The notes below the pieces were generated by a model. The model made no database searches and was not told the DNA's origin. It saw nothing but the letters and a program-made list of their open reading frames with translations. Position numbers and translations under genes: made by a program. 64,000 nucleotides of DNA from Steinernema hermaphroditum (lineage: Eukaryota; Nematoda; Chromadorea; Rhabditida; Steinernematidae): NCBI GenBank assembly GCA_030435675.1, contig CM059624.1, positions 5,976,769 through 6,040,768 on the forward strand, read 5' to 3'. Below are positions 12,504-25,500 of the stretch, one piece after another. The stretch's first letter is position 1, and every line of letters begins with the position of its first letter.

Positions 12504-14176
12504 CTAACAACACCGCGGGGGCGTCCGCTGCTCTGAAGCAGGTGAGTAGAGGAGTCGAAGATGCTTGATAACGTCTTTTTTAGAAGATGACCGATATGCG
12601 CAGAGCTTCGAAGCCGCCTATTCGGCGGAGTGCGGCTGGTGCAGCCGTTGGAACACCACAGGTGGTGTATTTGTTTATTCAAAAATATAAACAAAAGTGA
12701 TCTGGATTACCTTGAGCTTGCGAATCTCAAGGTTGCATATTTTTGCCAAGCCGCAATTCAATAAATTGGTTACGTTTGCTAAGTGGTTCAGGTTACGGTA
12801 CCACGCGCTGACCATTCATGTGCTTCACGCAAGATGTATACAGAAGTTTCTATCGTTTCTAGTCGATGGTTGCAAAATAAGCAAAAAAATCAAAGTTGCT
12901 TTTTGTGACGTTTCTTTTTTAATGTGCCTTTTTTACGTAACTGTTGTTTTCAACGAGACTGTTGATAAATATCACTGCTCCGACCAATCGGGTCGTGTTG
13001 CTATGGTAATCTCACCGCGACGGCCAAAGAAAGCGCTGCCCACCCCCCGCCATAACAATCCCTTTTTAGGTCGCCAGAGCTTCTCTGCCTCAGCTCAACG
13101 GCTTCCGGCCTCTTTCGCCACCAATGCTCTCGGAACACTACATGCCGCAGCCGTTGCCTCGTACACTTCGACAACCGCTGAAGCGCCGAAGTGTGTCGGA
13201 TGCGGAAAACGTTCTCCCGAAGACGCGTCTTGTTTCAACTCAAGTTCCACAGCAGTCCACGCAGCCTGCTCTGCGAATGCGACCTCTTTTGGGAATTCAG
13301 CGGACAGGACCCGACGGTCAAGTGTACATCGAGATCATTAGACCTCTCAATGAGCATCAGTCTCCGGAAACTTCAATTGAGGACGCCTACTTTGTCACCG
13401 AAGAAGGCGCCGATACAGATGGCCGTGAGAGCAGCGAAGGATCTGCTGGTGAAAGAGCGGTCACATCGTATGACCAGATAAGTACCCACAGTAAGTAAAC
13501 ATAGATCCAAAGCTATTTAGCACTACTGTTACAGATACTACTCAGCTGACTCCATCGCAATCGAGTGTGCCAAAATGTTCACTGTTCTGTTACCTATTCC
13601 GCATAATCTGCCGGTGCTCTGGTAACTACACCTTTACTTACGGAAAAATCGTCGACAACTTTCTTGCTCAAGTAGGTGTGACTATTTCCAATCAAGTCAA
13701 GACGTCATCTGTTTAGGCAAATATCAACCATTATCCCAATGATGTGCTCGAAAAGGTGAAGAAGAACCTGCTGCAGGTGCTGTTAACGAACGAGTGTTTT
13801 GAATTCGCGGGTATAGAAGCTGATGATGAAGAAGATGATGAAGGCGGGTTGGACTTTTCGAGTCACATGAAGTTCTCGTGGAAGTTGGCATCTAACCTTG
13901 ATCTTTCTGTGATCTCTACTGCGCTGGCAAATGATTCTAGTCACAAATGCCCAACAGCTGATAGTTTGCTTGGAATGTAAGTTTGTTTATAACAACAGAA
14001 AGATCCCTAACGGAACGCAAAGAGCTCTATGATGTTTCCTGTTTTTTAAATTCATAGGAAATCGTCGTTCTCATTCTTATACGACAATACTGATTATTGT
14101 ACATTTCAGAACTTCGGAAGAAGAAGATGAATGCGAGCAGCCCGTCTTGCTCGACGATCTGCTGCGCTCTGACTGA
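12500..14176 (+). CDS. unknown protein, acidic C-terminus (334 aa)
   Basis: Six exons join in frame: 12500-12541, 12584-12661, 13070-13490, 13535-13671, 13717-13976 and 14110-14176. The N-terminal 120 residues are basic, proline-rich and apparently disordered (MRRASKPPIRRSAAG). A middle acidic/serine part follows, then a short cysteine-rich segment (CSLFCYLFRIICRC) leading into a helical stretch NDVLEKVKKNLLQVLL. The C-terminus is strongly acidic, with EADDEEDDEGG and EEEDECEQ. I do not recognise the family; a nuclear regulatory role is only a guess from composition. It is divergent from huntingtin, and the two start codons are 183 bp apart, so they probably share a promoter. The ABCG gene starts 301 bp downstream on the same strand. 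Confidence 0.72.
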
Positions 14177-14477
14177 TCACCCCAGTCCATTGTTCATGAT
14201 ACGGTTATTGTTGGAAATAGGTTGTTTTTTGATCATGTATATAAGCGTAACTTATTATTGCAGAAATAAAACATTGTTCTCCTTGCGTGTGTTGGGCCAC
14301 TGTAGATTCTTTGGCAGAGGGTTTCCGGGCATGGGAAGACATAGTAGCAAATCAGACGTAGACAGCAAGCTAGACGCTGCTCCAGTGAGGTTCAGTCGGC
14401 TCCTGTTCGAACCAACAATCGGTCGATTTGAAATTCGGGTGATTGCCATTGATTGCTCGTGATCGACGCCAGGTGAC

Positions 14478-17283
14478 ATGGTGGAAGAGGACAAGTCGTC
14501 GATAAGCGGCAAGGCCGAGACGAAGCACCCCGGTCACGTTGTTGGTTCATCGCCCTTGTCACTATGTCTTGACTGTGTTTTCCTTTAGACCTCATCAACA
14601 GCGCAGAAAGCCGAACGGAAGCAATCGCCGAAGGCGAAGAAGTGTGAGTGCCTTTCACCGTAGCCAAAGCGAAATGTGATTTCAGCGAAGAAAGGTAGTA
14701 AGAAAAAAGACGATGGTTCGAAGAAGTCCCCAGGGAGCGAGCAGAAGGACTCGGACAAGATTTCGAACACGACACAGTCTACGGAACCGGATTCGGAGAA
14801 ACCTCTGGCCGGTCGAGGAACAAAGAAAGCATCCGCGGCGCCCTATGATCGTGTGACTGGTGAAGGTGCCGGAGTGACGCTGATTTGGAAAGAGATCACT
14901 GTCCGCGTGCCTGTCATCAGCGGAGGCGGGTTCAAGATGCCGCGGATTCCACTCCTCGGCACGGATAATTGCGACACCCGCGTGGTGCTAGACAAAGGTA
15001 GGACACCTCCTTTATGTGTTTATGCTGGTTCATTTCAGTTAGTGGTATTGCGAAGCCTGGTGAACTCCTTGCGATTATGGGCGGAAGGTATGTTCTTCAA
15101 TTGTGGACTCGCTTATTCGTTGTTTTTAAGTGGAGCTGGAAAAACTACTCTTCTTAACGTCCTAACGAACATCGACCAGAAGGATTTGAAGAAGAGCGGT
15201 ACTGTAACCATCAACGGAGAACCTTTGAAGGCGGACATTCTGAAGCGTGTCTCTGCCTACGTGCAGCAATACGACATCTTTATAGGAACTCTCACAGTTC
15301 GCGAACAAATCACTTTCTCGGTATTTACGAGACGGTATTTCTTTGATATATATTTGATTCAGGCAAAACTCCGAATGGGCCGACGTGCCACGGAAGAGGA
15401 AAAGAAGAAAAGAATCGAAGAAGTCATCAGAGATGTAAGCATCCTGCAGTGTACTCTGTTGCAATTCCATTTTAATCCTTAGTTCAACTTGACAAATGCA
15501 CAAAACACGATGATCGGGGTTCCAAATCGTCAGAAAGGAATATCCATTGGCGAGAAGAAGCGTTTGGCCTTCGCTTCCGAGATTTTGACAGATCCGTACT
15601 TGTTCTTCTGCGACGAGCCAACGTCCGGTCTGGATTCCTTCATGGCTAAGCAAGTAGCGATCATGATGAGGAGGATGGCACACAACGGAAAGACGGTCAT
15701 CACGACCATCCACCAGCCTTCCAGTGAGGTGTTCAACATGTTTGACAAAGTATGCTTCATGGCACACGGACGCATCGTGTACTTGGGTCCCACGTCGGAG
15801 GTCTGCAATTTTTGGGAGAGCGTTGGACCGAGCTTCGCATGTCCGAAGACATTCAACCCAGCCGATCACGTGATTCGAACATTATCTGCCACGTCTAAGG
15901 ACGATAAAAAGAACCAGCTTCGTGTTGAGGTACGCTTTAAAATTTCATTTGTACATGGAGAGTTGATGGTGAATGAGGATTTCTTTCAGAGGATTCGACG
16001 ATGCTTTGAAAAGTCTGACTTCGCGAAAAAGCTTCGCTCTGAGATTGAAAACTATAACGTAACTCCAGAGCGTGCCGAAGTGCTGAAAGGGCGGCCAAAC
16101 TATGCGGCGAACTGGATCACTCAGCTGTGGGCGTTGTTGATGCGCTCGTTTCGAACGACCCTCCGTGATCCCCTTCTTCTGAAAGTGCGCCTTATTCAGG
16201 TCGTGGTAAGTATGTTGCTATCAAAACGTTGTTCTTATCCACTTTTTGCAGGTAACTTCGGTCATCATCGGCATCGTGAACTTGAACATCCGCTCTGATC
16301 CAGTCATCGGAACAACCATAACGAATATGGAGGGCGTGCTGTACAACTGTGCCCGTGATATGAACTTCATGTTCTTGTTCCCATCTGTCAACGTGCGTCC
16401 CCTTCTGCTACTTTTACTCTAATCCACTTTTAGGTGATCACCGGAGAATTACCCATTTTCCTCCGTGAGCATCGAAGTGGAATCTACTCCGTGGACACGT
16501 ACTACTTTTCCAAATCGTTGGCTGAAGTGAGTAGTACTAATTATATATGTGCCGTAATTTTAACGATTTTGTAGCTCCCGCAATACACAATTCTTCCAAT
16601 TATATATTCAATCTTTGTGTACTGGATGACAGGTATTTTCAGCTGTACCGAACATGAGTTATGCAGTCTATTTAGGACTTCAACGCACTATCGGCAGTTT
16701 TATAATTTTCGCTGCATTCAACATGATGCAGACGTATGTCGCCATCTCAATGGGTACTTAACTTGTTTCAACGCTTGCTCCGAAGATATTCCTGTTTTAG
16801 CTTATGCCGGAGCATGCACGTTCGCTGAAGAGAGTCTAGCGCTCACCTACATGCCCGTCATCGTGTTGCCCATGTTGGTGTTCGGAGGGTTCTACATTAG
16901 TTTCCACAGTATTCCTACCTACTTCAAGTGGGTCTCCTACCTTTCCTGGTATCGCTACGGCTTCGAAGGATTGATGGCCAATCAATGGAATGACGACCTT
17001 CCCATCGGAGGTATCTCTTTCGCTAACAGACACTCAACAGTATCCCGTAATTCTAGGATGTTCTCCGAACAACGGCACTTTGTTCCACAACGTCTCCCTT
17101 GTCGAACAAGCAAGCTCTTACTGCCCGGCAACAACGAGCTCCGAACTGATGGTGCGTCGAGGAATGGAAGGCGCGGAGTGGTGGTTTGACCTCCTAGTTC
17201 TCTTCGTTATGTTCGTCGTGCTGCGTTTCGCTGGTCTGCTAGCCTTGACGCTTCGCGTCTCCGATTTCAAGCTGATGAAATAA
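14478..17283 (+). CDS. ABCG-family (White-type) half-transporter
   Basis: Fourteen exons, phase-consistent, about 735 residues; the end of exon 1 near 14537 is the only ambiguous junction. Order: a lysine/serine-rich N-terminal extension of about 120 residues, then one ATP-binding domain with Walker [13 protein letters not shown], a Q-loop YVQQYDIF, a signature [13 protein letters not shown] (variant of LSGGE) and Walker [14 protein letters not shown]. Six membrane helices follow, with the ABCG-typical NQW and CSPNNGT lumenal/extracellular loop before the last helix ([17 protein letters not shown]). The nucleotide domain precedes the membrane domain, as in all ABCG members, which work as dimers exporting lipids, sterols or pigment precursors. 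Substrate unknown; C. elegans calls this family wht. Exon 14 begins at 17057. AATAAA at 17279-17284 overlaps the stop codon. Confidence 0.94.
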
Positions 17284-17284
17284 A
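17279..17284 (+). terminator. poly(A) signal of the ABCG gene
   Basis: AATAAA overlaps the TAA stop codon, so the 3' UTR would be about 15-25 nt. Confidence 0.6.
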
Positions 17285-17309
17285 TACGGCTGTGAATATA
17301 TCTAGATGC

Positions 17310-17315
17310 TTTATT
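17310..17315 (-). terminator. poly(A) signal of the P-glycoprotein gene
   Basis: TTTATT on the plus strand reads AATAAA on the minus strand, 21 nt after the stop at 17336. Expected cleavage near 17295 falls within the predicted 3' end of the ABCG transcript from the other strand. Confidence 0.6.
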
Positions 17316-17335
17316 GTTTGAAGGACTGTATCTTC

Positions 17336-20300
17336 TCATTTCAGGTCCTGTTTCCGTACTAGCTCCGCGTAGAGGCCATCCATTGCCAAGAGCTCACAGT
17401 GTTTTCCGACCTCTGCGACCCTTCCGCCTTTGATAACGTAAATTCTGTCAGCATTCTGGATGGAGGATAACCGATGGGCGATGGTGATACAAGTTCGTCC
17501 TTCCTGCGCCACGTCCAACGCTCTTTGGACTATCTGAAGGATCCTTATGCAGAACTGCTTGTATTGATTGGACCTACTCGTTCGCTTTCGGCATCCAAAG
17601 CGCTGGTCGCTTCGTCCAGAAGAAGGATCCTCGGATTCCGGACGAGCGCTCTCGCGAGGGCGATGCGCTGCTTCTGACCGCCGGACAACTGCGCGCCGCG
17701 CTCGCCCACTTCGGTGTCGTAACCGAGGGGCATCGCCTCGATGAAGGCGGAGGCGTTCGCTATCTGGCACGCCTCCTTCACCTCTTTCAGCGAAGCCTCG
17801 GCCATTCCGAGGCGCACATTGTCGAAGATACTGCCGGAGAAGAGGACCGGCTCCTGGCCCACGAGGGCCATTTGCTTTCTGATGTGACTGAGGGAGATCT
17901 GCTTTATGTCCTTGTAGTCGATTCTCTAAGGAGTCGTGTGTCTGAGTACAGTTCAAGATTGTTACCACATTTCCTTTCTGACATTCGTAGAAACGCTCGA
18001 GGAGATTCACTACCGTACTCTTTCCGCCACCCGAAGGCCCTATGAGGGCAATGGTCTCGCCTGGATTCGCCTTAAGGCTGAGTCCGTTAGAAGCCTTCAC
18101 ATCGGGTCTCGAGGGATAGGCGAAGTCGACGTCGTCGAGATCCACCCTCCCAGCAATGCCCTATTTCACAAAGCCATGAAGTAGCTGTACCCTCAGCTTA
18201 CCGGCTTCGTTCCTTCCGACGGAGAACCAGTGGTCGACTTCGTTTCGATAATCTCTAGAAGATTCTCGGTGGCGGTGCCCGCTTGAAGAAGGTCTCCCAA
18301 GCAGCCGGAGACAAACACGACACACCAAGCGGCCGTTTCTACCATGTTAGCCGTTCTGTGTGTAAAAGTAGTGTGTCGCTTCTTGAGGCGCAGCACCTAC
18401 AGATAAACGTTGCTGGGGCTGATGTGACCGTAGTAGATGAGCACTATTCCAAGTCCATAGACGACAACGTTGGAGAAGAAGATGAAGGACTGGGCAAAGG
18501 CGAACATCAGGCCATCGAAGAACATGCTCTGGAAGGCTCATTTACATCCATCCTCTCCAGATGGCTACCCCTAAGATAATGCCTACCTTCATGTTCAGAG
18601 CGAGCTGCCGATCCAGAAGATTCGAGTAGTTCTTCATGAACGTCTCTTCCCGAGTGAGCAGTTGGATCGTCCGGACTTGTTCAACGATTTCGACTGCTGC
18701 CTACGGCAAACCTTTCAATCACTGGCTACACTGGACTCACCTTCGAGAGCGCGTCGTTGTCATGTGTACTGTACTTATTCGCTTGGTGTCCAAAAAAGAA
18801 AAGAGCAAAGATCACGATGAGGACGATGACCAAGCCAGCTAGGCCCATCCGATAGTCGATCACGATGGAAGCGACCGTGCAGAAGATCACCGCCGATAGA
18901 TTTTGGACCACGAATATCATTCGATTGTCGAGGGCCTGAAGAAGATCAGGCGGTCTTATTTCTTGGCACCTACCCCTTTGATTGCCGGGGCACTTGTCGA
19001 TATTGTCGTTATCACATTGGGCGCACTCATCTTCGGCCGATCGAAGAAGGACGCGTCTTGATAGAGCACACTGGTGAACGCTCTCAATCTGAACCGATCG
19101 ACGACGTTCTCTGCCGTGTAGCCGAAAAGTGTGGCCTAGAAGTTGAGCCTTAGAGTGGCTCTCACCCCAGCACCCACCGATGCAAAAATGGTGAAGAAAC
19201 TGAAGAGTCCGAGGGCAGAGCTAGTCACTGAAAATTTGGCCAGTTCTCCTAGGTAGTTCTCGTTCTCGACGTCTTTCACGGTATCGAACGCTGCTCCGAG
19301 AAGAAACGCGTAGAAGGGAAATTCGAGGCCTCGGATTGAGGCTACGACGAAGGCGAGTATCAGCTGTGGATACACTCCATGACAGTTGGCGTAAAGTCGA
19401 ACGATTCCATGGCTGTCGTTAGGACGAGACTGTTCAGCGTCGTTGGGCTCAGACTGAGTCACTGTTCCCAAGCGTCCATTCGTCCGTGGCATCTCGGCAT
19501 TCTGGCTTGACCGTACTCTGTAATCCGAAAACTGTGGATCTTCAGGGTTTGTCACACGCATACACGTTTCTCTGGAACGGAGCTATATCGCTGTCTCGGT
19601 GATTTTTCGTGGCTTTTGAAATGGATGGACTATCATCGAGTTCTTTAAATTGTTGTGCTTTGAACATTTCTGCGAAAATTCCATTTTGTAAGGAGAGCAA
19701 TTCGGAGTGAGACCCTGAAATAAGATTATTATAGCCCTGCAATTAACTCTCAAAACTACCCGATTCCACGGCGATACCTTTGTCGATCACAAAGATCCTA
19801 TCGACGTCTCTAAGGGTAGAAAGCCGATGCGCTATCACTACCGTAGTGCGTCCCTCAGAAGCCTTCTTCAAAGCGCTTTGCACGACGATTTCGCTCTCTG
19901 CGTCCAAAGCACTTGTGGCTTCGTCCAAAAGGAGAATCTTTGGATTCCTCGAAATTGCTCTGGCGATCGCTATTCGCTGCTTTTGGCCGCCGGAAAGCTG
20001 AACCCCTCCAGGGCCGATTACTGTATCGTATTTCTAAAGTGGGTTGCGATGGTCTCGGCAAGAAATCGTTACCATGCTTAGGGCGTCGATGAAATCGTGT
20101 GCGTTGGCTGTTCTGCATACTTCGATCATTTCTTCTTCGGAAATGTTCGGGTTCCCGAAGCGAATGTTTTCGGCGATTGTGCCATTGAAGAGTAAGGGCT
20201 CTTGTTCGACGACGCCGACGACGTTTCTGAGGTGGAACACATCGAAGTCCTCCACGTTGTGCCCGTCTATGAGCACTTTGCCGGACTGACATTCGTAGAG

Positions 20301-22138
20301 TCTTGTCAAGAGGCCGATCTGGATCAATCTGACAACGAGGCGATCACGTAGTAGGACTCACCGATGTACTTTTGCCGCAGCCACTATGTCCCACAAGGGC
20401 TACCGTATCTCCGGGATTTGCGATCCATGAGAGACCACTGAGCACGTTGTGTTTCTTTCGTGTTGGATAGGAGAAACGGACGTTTCGGAACTCGATGGAT
20501 CCCTGAGGTTTTGTGAGGATTCGGCTATGTTGTTTGCTGGCGCTTATGCTGGACTTCTAAAAGAAGCGCTTCGAAAAACGTCTCTCTCCGCTCACACGGT
20601 CAATGATCTTGTAGATAACAGCGGCAGCGACGCGCGCCTTCAGAACGACCACCAAATGAGGACTCATCAATCCGAGGAAGTAGGATCCAAATAGATTTGC
20701 AGTGGCGACGACAAACAAGTCGCCTGGCCGGGCTATCCATCCATTCAAATAGGCAAACCCCCCGTAGCTAAAATACTGAGCTATGCTGAGTGGATATATG
20801 TCGCCCTACTAGAATCCTGCAGCGAAGAACGAATAGAGCGTCAAGTAGAAGAATCCATCAAAGAGTCCGTTCCACATGTAAGTGAGGATGGCGTAGAAAC
20901 GGCCCTTCTTCAGTATTCCAGCGTATTTGGCGATCATCGTCGGTTGGCCGTTGCAGGAAGCGACAGTCTTCGAGTGCAGGATACACTCCTCCATGACTCC
21001 TCCCGCTTCGGCGACATTCGCCATCTGCTTCATCGCCGACTTGTTAACCATCTTAGCAAAAATGTAAACCGCTTTAACCGTATGCCTTAACTGACCCTAG
21101 CCATGAAAGACATCAGAATTGCACTCAGCGGCCCGACGCCGACCATAATCAGAGTCATCTTGAAGTCGTAGTAGAAGGAGAGGCCAATGCAAACGATATA
21201 GGTCGTCGTACTCCTCACCAGGAGTCCGATTTTGTCGCCAATTCCATCGCGCACTCGGTCGATATTTCTACATCATCCACGCTTCTGGCAGCAGGAGGCT
21301 ACCGTACACCTACTCATTCAGCTGAGAAATTAGAGTTCCCGCCTTTTGGGTGTCCATCCAAGCGGCTTCCTGGCGCAGAATCGATTGGATATACAGTTTT
21401 CTTATACTGCTGGCAACGTTGAAAGAGGCATGTTTCAGGAGATAGTACTGCAAGTCATCTAGGGAAGGGGAAGGTTATTGTAAGGGAAGCTACCTGTAGG
21501 AAGGCCACGAAAAGAATGACGACTCCGAGAGCGAAGAAGATTGCCACAAATGTCATTCCGCGATTCCACAATTCCGTTGAGTGGAAGCTCTTAAAGGACG
21601 TATTTTGATCTGGAGTCTGTGCTTACGTCATCCATCATGAGAACGTCCACCATGACTCCGCTAATAACAAGAAGTATTGGCTGAACGGCTCCGCAGATGA
21701 ACGAGAAAAATACTCCTAGAGCGGCATAGAGTCGTTCCTGGCGCGTTGCGAATCGGAACTGAAATTGAATGAATAGGAGCAGCCTTATCAGCTGACACTG
21801 GAAAGGAACAGAATTATCGAAAGGAAAAGGATAGAAACAGCTGAATGAACTTCATCTTCATTCTTTAAGATGATATGAATCTCGAAAAGGGATATAAATA
21901 CTGTACAGAACTCACCAGCTGCAGAAAACTGACGGGCTTAGCTGTCAACTTCTCCTTCACAACATCACTTCTGAAAGCATCTGAAGAAAAAGAACACAGT
22001 GAATGTAACAGACCTGCAGAGCAGAATATTGATCCACTTATCGATGCCCTCCTGTTCGAAGACTTCCTCATCTTCTTGCTCCTCGAAAGGGTTCTGAAGG
22101 ACGCTAGCCGTCTTCCCAACTTTCTCGTCGGCTGCCAT
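17336..22138 (-). CDS. pgp: P-glycoprotein (ABCB full transporter)
   Basis: A multi-exon gene from ATG at 22138 ([10 protein letters not shown]) to TGA at 17336. Layout: membrane domain 1, nucleotide domain 1, acidic linker, membrane domain 2, nucleotide domain 2. Domain 1 shows Walker [10 protein letters not shown] (near 20.37 kb), signature [14 protein letters not shown] and Walker [13 protein letters not shown] (near 19.9 kb). Domain 2 shows GPSGGGKST (near 18.03 kb), [14 protein letters not shown] and [12 protein letters not shown] (near 17.6 kb), each followed by an IAHRLS switch histidine. Both sites look catalytically complete. Such pumps export hydrophobic drugs and toxins across the plasma membrane of gut and excretory cells, and nematodes carry many. 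The linker of about 60 residues holds Ser/Thr sites. The second membrane domain is split by many short introns. The exact orthologue (pgp-1, -3, -9 and so on) was not decided. Confidence 0.94.
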
Positions 22139-22584
22139 TAGGACTGCTCTGATCAGTTGACTGACGGAAACCGTACGAAAGCGCTGATCGTCATTTGCGC
22201 GGCGTTTGATCGCGCATGAATAATGTATGCGGGCGACACTTTAAATCGTTCAAAGGCACGATTTGTCTCTGTGAAGTGCAGTGAACGGGATAAGGGAAGT
22301 GTTTCTTTGAAAAGAACTCTGCAAAGTGCAAAGCTGAGCCTAGTGACCTATCAGAATCGTCGACTAGATTTGCAACCCGTTCCTGTGTCATATCGACTTT
22401 CTAAGGCTCAGTTAAACCAATAGATTGCGTTCTTATGTCTCTATTTATCCGCCAGCAAGTATACACACGGAGTTTATTTTTTGTTTTGAAGGTTAACAAC
22501 AAAGAAGATAACAATAAAACGTGGAGCAGATCATAGAAAGGATAAAAATAGCTATTTGTAGAGGTAAGGATGACAGCTTCTGCG
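22139..22584. other. intergenic, probable pgp upstream region
   Basis: 446 bp between the start of the P-glycoprotein gene and the stop of the four-module gene, both on the minus strand. It contains no supported gene and should hold the pgp promoter and the 3' UTR of the neighbour. Confidence 0.5.
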
Positions 22585-25500
22585 TTATACGTACACATCG
22601 ACTTCTTCTTCGTCGTACACTTCGACGCCTTCGGGAGGAGTGGAGCCTGAAGATGAGCTTCGGTCAGAGATGCAACAGGATAACCCTACTTACCGTCCCA
22701 TTCCATGTATACTTCGCCGTCGGCTCCGACGTAGTACTGTTGGCCCTGGGGCAGCTGACTGAGTTGTCCGTCTTCGAGTTGGACGACCTCGTGGAGGACG
22801 CCATGCTCGTCCTCGATCTGGTGGTACTGACCCTCGCGCGCTTCCACTGGGTAGTGCTGGTACACTTCGCCGTTCTCCGTCTCCACGTACACCGTACCCT
22901 CTTCCACTTGGTCTCCCTCCTCGACCACCTCGCTCTCGTTGACCACTTCGCTCTGGTCCTCGTGGCCGTCGCGCTCCTGCTTGGCCCTCTCGGAGGCCTG
23001 CTCCGCGGCCACTGTAAGGGGATGAAGTTCCTCGAGGCCTCCTTGGTGAGATCGTCGGAAGACGCGGAACTTCTGGGTGCTAGATCCGCCGGCGGCGGAA
23101 GTTGACGCGCCGGAGCGGGGAAGGAGCACTGGAGGTCTTGTGCCGTCGCCTTCTTCTTCCTCCTTGGCATTGAGCGGCTTTCCTCCGTAGTGGATGTCTT
23201 CGAGCTCTGCGGTGACTTCGGCTTCCACGGCGGACATGATGGCCGACTGGAGGGCCGAGGGACTCGAGGCGAGGGTTCTCGACGAGGCGTTGAGAAGCCA
23301 GCCCCGACGGTCGCCGTTCTTGTTGTTCTGCAGCCATTCGATGCGACTTGCGTGAGCAGCGGCGTTGGGAGGAACGCCCCGACGGGCGGGGATGACCTGT
23401 TGGCGATAGACGCTGCGGGGAGTGTAGCCCGTGTAGCGAGGCCCGCGGCTAGAGGACGGACCCTCGCCGAGGGAATCGGAGCGCATTCGTTTGGCCGGCT
23501 GCACGTTGACGACGTCGATCTCGTCTTCGTTGTCGTCGGACTCGTTTCCGCCGTCTTCTCGAGAGAATATCTTCGCGAGGAGGGCGCTGGCGTCGTTGGG
23601 TCTCGCGTAGCCTGGATAGAGCTGCCCACGTATGGGCTGTCGAGGCCGGACTACCGTATGCGGCCTGTTTCTTCGCAGCAGAATGTCGTTCGGAGTGTCC
23701 TTGTCCCTCATGTCCTTCATTGTGGTTCGTTTCACACGGCCAGGAACATACTTTGCCAAGTTGTAAAGCTGCAATCAACCCTATGTTTTAAATCACTCGC
23801 CTTGGAACATACCACATGGATGTTGTTAGGCGTGGCACAGGGGTGCTGACTGCTCGCCTCGTCCTTCATCGCCTTCTCGGCGGCCTTCTGCATGGCGACG
23901 GCCGGCAGATTCTCCTTGAGCAGGTTCTTCATCTCGCAAAGGGTGCTGGGGAACATCCTCTGGAAGGCGTGACCTTGTCTCTTCGAGTTACCGTGCGCCA
24001 CCGGGGTGGGCATGGCGCCCCTGTAGCGGTACTGATATCCGATGAGGATGTAGCCGATGGTCTCTTCTGTCTTTGCGTCCAGCGCATAGTAGATTTTCTT
24101 GACGATTCGGGGACATCGTGGCAGGACTCCGTGGACCTTGCGAAGGACGATATCCGCCTGCTCCCTCATGGCCACCTTGGTGAGGACGTCTTCGCCGTCT
24201 CGCCGGTAGTAGATGAATTTTGTCGCCATTTTACGGTCTTTGCTGTTCCACGGCGCCAGACCGTCTACCGTAACATCTTTGACAGACTTCACGGCAGCCG
24301 GTGCGATGACGAAGAGGAACTGGCCGATGCCGGTGAAAGAAGGGGGCATGAAGGGTTGTCGCTTGGACACAAGATCCGGGTTGATGCTGAAAAGGGTCCG
24401 ATAAGAAGATATGAGGAGAGAGAACGCACGATTTCTTGATATCCAAGAGAAGGTTGACGGCGTCGTCGCTCGTCTTCGGGATCTCCTTCGCGTAGATGGG
24501 ACAGCCCTGCTCGCAGATGATCGCCTCATCTTCGTCGTTCACTTCCCCGAGGGTGTCGTCCATGAAGACCTCGTCGTCGTCCTCTTCTTCGTCGCTGTCA
24601 TCGGGCTGGTTCTGGCGATCCTGCATGGCGCGGAGTCGACGCAGGCTGAACGCGTGGTCTTCGTTCTCGTAGACCTGCACGGGCATCGGACCGGGATAGG
24701 TGAATGAGTAGGAGACAAGCACGTATCCCGCCAGTTTGCGTTTCGGAAGACTGATGGCGTAGAAGATCTTAAAAAGATTTCGTCATTTGGTGAACGTGAT
24801 GATGCCCTGATAGGTATTTGCCCTGAATCTGGACAGCAACTCACCCTCTTCGTTAGACGACTGTCTCTTGGAAGCGATCCACAAATCTTGCGGAAGAGCA
24901 AGTTCGATCCCTGCTTGGTCAACTTCCGAGTGAACTTGACGGGTTTTCCGTCTTCGCTCTCTTCGACCTCATAGAAAAACTGTCGGTTGCACATCTTCTG
25001 ATCTGAAACCTTCAGTGTAACTTTCTCGCACGAAAATCGCTCTTCTACCTCTCGAGTTCCAGGGTATCAAGCCATCGATGGTGACATAGCGGTACTTCTT
25101 CAGCGCACTAGGGTTGACGACGAAAAGGAAATCTCCGATTCCGGTGCAGTCGGGAGGAAGGAACGGTAGCTGGGAGCAGACCCGGTTCTGATCGACCCTG
25201 AAGAAGAGCGTAGAAGGAAGCTATGAGATTGGGCTACTTACACGTTGTCGATGTTGAAGATGAGCGGGAGGATCACATCGCTGACCGTGGGGATGGTGTT
25301 ACTGTAGACAGGCTGTCCGTCGGGCGAAATGGTTGCGTACTCCGAACTGGGAGGCAGAATGTTGGTCAAATCGATGCCGGGATCGCAGTCGTCAGAGCCA
25401 GCCTTCAGCCGGGACATCCTCTCCTGGGCGGCACCGTACCCCCTGGGGATGACTCTGTCAGGCATGGGTCCAGGCTGCACGTAGGAGTAGCAGATGATGA

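Noticed and set aside
17001..17060. Apparent frameshift near the end of the ABCG gene
   Set aside because: A 46-nt intron (17011-17056, GTATCT...TTCTAG) restores the frame and yields the expected CSPNNGT loop, so the gene is intact.
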